DNA of 27,933 nucleotides from Streptococcus sp. (GTDB lineage Bacteria; Bacillota; Bacilli; Lactobacillales; Streptococcaceae), in assembly GCF_030825805.1 (NCBI RefSeq), contig NZ_JAPJPF010000014.1, positions 7,887-35,819 of the forward strand. Reading direction: 5' to 3'. Shown here piece by piece: positions 26,167-27,933 of this stretch (position 1 is its first letter; each line of letters begins with the position of its first letter). The notes under the pieces were generated by a model. The model was not told the origin of the DNA, did not search any database, and saw nothing but the letters and a program-made list of their open reading frames with translations. Made by a program: the position numbers and the translations under genes.

Positions 26167-27049
26167 AAAGCGCGTCCATTTGCTGGTTCCACTTTTGACT
26201 GGAGTGGTTTTGGTAATCTTGGATGGCAAAGTCAGTGACACCTCCTCCCTTTATCAAACGCTGGTAACATATCCCTTGAAGGACAATCCGTAACTCCTCC
26301 TCACTCACCCCCAACTCCAATAGGCGTTCATAAACCCCAGGAATGCTCTTGGCATGGATGGTGGAAAAGACTGTCACACCTGTCAGACTAGCCCGAATAA
26401 CTGCGCGAGCTGTCTCCGTGTCACGGATTTCTCCGATGAGGAGGAGATCTGGGCGATGACGCAAAGACAGTTTAATCAAGCTATCATAGGTCATACCAAT
26501 CGCTTCATTGAGTTGCAGTTGCAGCATCTCTTCCTGCTTAATTTCTACGGGATCTTCAATTGACATGACTTGTTGCCCTGAAAATTTCTTCTTGGCCAGG
26601 GCATGCATCAGTGTCGTCTTCCCCGATCCGACTGGACCTGCAAATAAGTAGAGCCCCCGCTTACTCACCTTCTCTTCTAGCTCTTGAAGTTGGTCGAACC
26701 AGAAACGGAGCTCCCGGTCCTCATTGTGGAGCAGGCGAATGACCAAACTCTCATATCCCCTATAGTCTCCCACAGTAGACAAACGTAAGGACAAGACCTT
26801 ATCCCCTAGAGAATAGTCACAGGAGCCCAATTGACTCCGGCGCCTTTCCCCCACATTCATCCCTGCCATAAACTTAAAATGGCTGACGACCGCTACCATT
26901 TGTTCTTGTGAATAGGTCTCGATAAAGCATCGCTCATCCCCAACCCTTAAAAAGAGCTGATAGTCTGACGATCGAGGAACAAAATAAATATCCTGAGCTT
27001 CGGCATTCGATGCCATTCGAATTATGGATTGTGCAATTTCTTGAACCAT
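26108..27049 (-). CDS. comGA: Competence pilus assembly ATPase ComGA
   Basis: A 313-residue GspE/PilB-type secretion ATPase. Walker A is FAGPVGSGKTTLMHAL near residue 130, the Asp box is IEDPVEIKQEEML near 159, Walker B is LLLIGEIRDTETARAVIRAS near 200, and the His box is TGVTVFSTIHAKSIPGVYER near 222. As in streptococci it lacks the long N-terminal domain of PilB. It powers pilus extension on the inner face of the membrane. The ATG at 27047-27049 follows AAAGGAGG; upstream codons in the frame run into the ComX box and are not coding. First gene of the operon. Confidence 0.96.
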   Translation of the reverse strand: MVQEIAQSIIRMASNAEAQDIYFVPRSSDYQLFLRVGDERCFIETYSQEQMVAVVSHFKFMAGMNVGERRRSQLGSCDYSLGDKVLSLRLSTVGDYRGYESLVIRLLHNEDRELRFWFDQLQELEEKVSKRGLYLFAGPVGSGKTTLMHALAKKKFSGQQVMSIEDPVEIKQEEMLQLQLNEAIGMTYDSLIKLSLRHRPDLLLIGEIRDTETARAVIRASLTGVTVFSTIHAKSIPGVYERLLELGVSEEELRIVLQGICYQRLIKGGGVTDFAIQDYQNHSSQKWNQQMDALYEAGHIELDQAQAEKIIDC

Positions 27050-27069
27050 ATTTCCTCCTTTCACTATAT

Positions 27070-27077
27070 AATTCGCA
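27070..27077 (-). promoter_or_regulatory. ComX (cin-box) promoter of the comG operon
   Basis: Minus-strand TGCGAATT, followed by ATATAG, 20 bases before the comGA ATG. It differs from the usual TACGAATA at positions 2 and 8 but shares CGAATTATATA with the ssbB promoter. Confidence 0.82.
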
Positions 27078-27116
27078 AATAATTTGCCAACTAACGCTGA
27101 ATTTAGAAAAAAGAGC

Positions 27117-27150
27117 AAAAAAAAAGAAACTCAACTGCATATTGAATTTC
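27117..27150 (-). terminator. Terminator of the DUF1033 gene
   Basis: Minus-strand GAAATTCAA (27142-27150) pairs with TTGAGTTTC (27126-27134) around a 7-base loop, followed by nine Ts. It insulates the com operon from upstream transcription. Confidence 0.9.
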
Positions 27151-27155
27151 TCTTC

Positions 27156-27533
27156 CTATAGATTATTGCTCTCGTAGTCTAGCTTACAAGAGCGATGAGC
27201 CGTGTGGGCATTCTCTTTTTCGTAGCCTGGACGGCGCTTGCTTCTCGGTATCTTCTGATCGTTTTCTAGCAAGGCGACTGAATGATATTGTTGCACGTAT
27301 TCCGCACATTCTTCACACCAGCGCTGATCCTCAGGATCCCAAAAAATCGTCATTAAATCACTTCTACTTTTAAATAATGGAGATTGCTCTCTTAAAAGTA
27401 ACCATTGGCGTTTGTAGTATTTTAGGGCTTCATAATAGTCATCAAAACTCTGACTAGTGACAATGTCCTTCTCCCAATCTTCTAAAAACCACCAGGGTTC
27501 GTAATCCCCATACATTTCAATTACTTGATACAT
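27156..27533 (-). CDS. DUF1033 family protein
   Basis: A 125-residue soluble protein starting MYQVIEMYGDYEPWWFLEDW. The aromatic-rich N-terminus, the middle segment SFDDYYEALKYYKRQWLLL and RWCEECAEYVQQYHSVALLE resemble the DUF1033 family, which in streptococci is found between rpoC and comGA. The CxxC pair could bind a metal, but a second pair is absent. Function unknown. The ribosome site is a weak GGAGAG. It has its own terminator, so it is probably separate from the com operon. Confidence 0.87.
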   Translation of the reverse strand: MYQVIEMYGDYEPWWFLEDWEKDIVTSQSFDDYYEALKYYKRQWLLLREQSPLFKSRSDLMTIFWDPEDQRWCEECAEYVQQYHSVALLENDQKIPRSKRRPGYEKENAHTAHRSCKLDYESNNL

Positions 27534-27559
27534 ATTTCTCTCCGTCCTTTGTATCCAAT

Positions 27560-27565
27560 ATTATA
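27560..27565 (-). promoter_or_regulatory. -10 element for the DUF1033 gene
   Basis: Minus-strand TATAAT 27 bases upstream of the ATG in an AT-rich stretch; a TTATTA at 15 bases or TTTTAT at 17 bases could serve as -35. Confidence 0.5.
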
Positions 27566-27695
27566 TATAAAATCCTTTGATAATAAAAGAATTCTGCTTA
27601 TGAAAGAAAAATACAGTGAATTTTCCGAACGTTTTCTCCATTTTCTTTCAAAATATACCCCGACGAAGGAAAGCTAGGCTATTTTTTGACACAAA

Positions 27696-27735
27696 CAAAA
27701 AGAAGCCCTACTGATAATCAGTAAAGCTTCTTTTG
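27696..27735 (-). terminator. rpoC terminator
   Basis: AAAAGAAGC (27698-27706) pairs with GCTTCTTTT (27726-27734), and inside it TACTGA with TCAGTA around a 3-base loop. Ts follow on the minus strand. It starts just past the rpoC stop. Confidence 0.92.
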
Positions 27736-27738
27736 GGA

Positions 27739-27933
27739 TTAATTTTCTTCCACTACAGTTGATTCAACCATTTCAGTTACTTCTTCTGTGACTGGAACTT
27801 CTTCGATAATTTCGACTTCATTGACTGCTTGTGGTTCCAAGTTACGGTAGCGAGCCATACCTGTACCTGCAGGAATAATCTTACCAATGATAACATTTTC
27901 CTTAAGTCCAAGGAGATGGTCTTTCTTACCACG
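27739..27933 (-). CDS. rpoC: RNA polymerase subunit beta', C-terminal end (runs off the window)
   Basis: The last 64 codons of the gene. The stretch [20 protein letters not shown] is the conserved end of beta' in all bacteria. It is followed by ARYRNLEPQ and a short acidic streptococcal tail rich in Glu and Val that ends VVEEN. The gene continues beyond the right edge. Its position next to DUF1033 and comGA agrees with other streptococci. Confidence 0.97.
   Translation of the reverse strand, partial: RGKKDHLLGLKENVIIGKIIPAGTGMARYRNLEPQAVNEVEIIEEVPVTEEVTEMVESTVVEEN

Noticed and set aside
26167..26241. Longer ComGB start at a GTG giving 365 residues
   Set aside because: It would overlap comGA by 134 bases and adds 25 residues not seen in the pneumococcal protein; the purine-rich sequence before it encodes glycines of ComGA.
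27050..27118. Longer ComGA start adding 23 residues
   Set aside because: The extension lies across the ComX box and the ribosome site, which must be upstream of the coding region.

Overview
The window is chromosomal DNA of a Streptococcus, most likely a viridans-group species. The evidence is gene order and content: a complete ComG (ComY) pseudopilus operon beside rpoC, a competence-type ssbB with a ComX-style box, a fused FolB-FolK protein as in pneumococcal SulD, and a LevQRST/LevDEFG-like sugar sensing and PTS cluster lying directly upstream of groESL, the arrangement I recall from S. mutans. Nothing resembling a phage, insertion sequence, tRNA, rRNA or CRISPR array is visible. Almost all genes are on the minus strand; only pepA and the DUF1846 gene are on the plus strand.

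Layout from left to right. 1-567: start of a Vex1-like ABC transporter permease, cut by the window edge. 568-1546: a long gene-free stretch. It holds an orphan minus-strand terminator and, next to groEL, a tandem array of about 124-bp structured repeats that is the most unusual feature here. 1547-3566: groES-groEL with overlapping CIRCE and CtsR operators. 3605-11123: a sugar module. Four genes encode two membrane-tethered sugar-binding proteins, a histidine kinase and a LuxR-type response regulator (levQ, levS, levR, levT). Four more encode a mannose-family PTS (IIA, IIB, IIC, IID), followed by a small membrane protein. Three 13-bp repeats about two helical turns apart precede the PTS promoter and are likely the regulator's binding sites. 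11345-13222: ssbB, then ytpR, a thioredoxin-like gene and a DUF4651 gene, with a foldback repeat in between. 13369-16077: pepA and a DUF1846 (UPF0371) gene. 16187-16342: an easily missed 51-aa membrane protein with a consensus promoter. 16430-20114: the folate operon folP-folC-folE-folBK, preceded by a leader that can form mutually exclusive hairpins. 20273-22295: a CPBP-family membrane protease and ackA. 22344-27049: comGA-comGG and a methyltransferase, driven from a ComX-type box. 27156-27533: a DUF1033 gene. 27739-27933: the C-terminal end of rpoC.

How it works together. The lev-like module reads as an outside-in circuit: extracellular sugar is sensed by LevQ/LevT with LevS, LevR then activates the PTS promoter, and CcpA sites at both levQ and levD add glucose repression. 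groESL is under double heat-shock repression. ssbB and comGA share a nearly identical promoter box and should be switched on together in competence, linking DNA uptake (ComG pilus) with protection of incoming single strands (SsbB). All function calls come from reading translations and recalling families; no database search was run.
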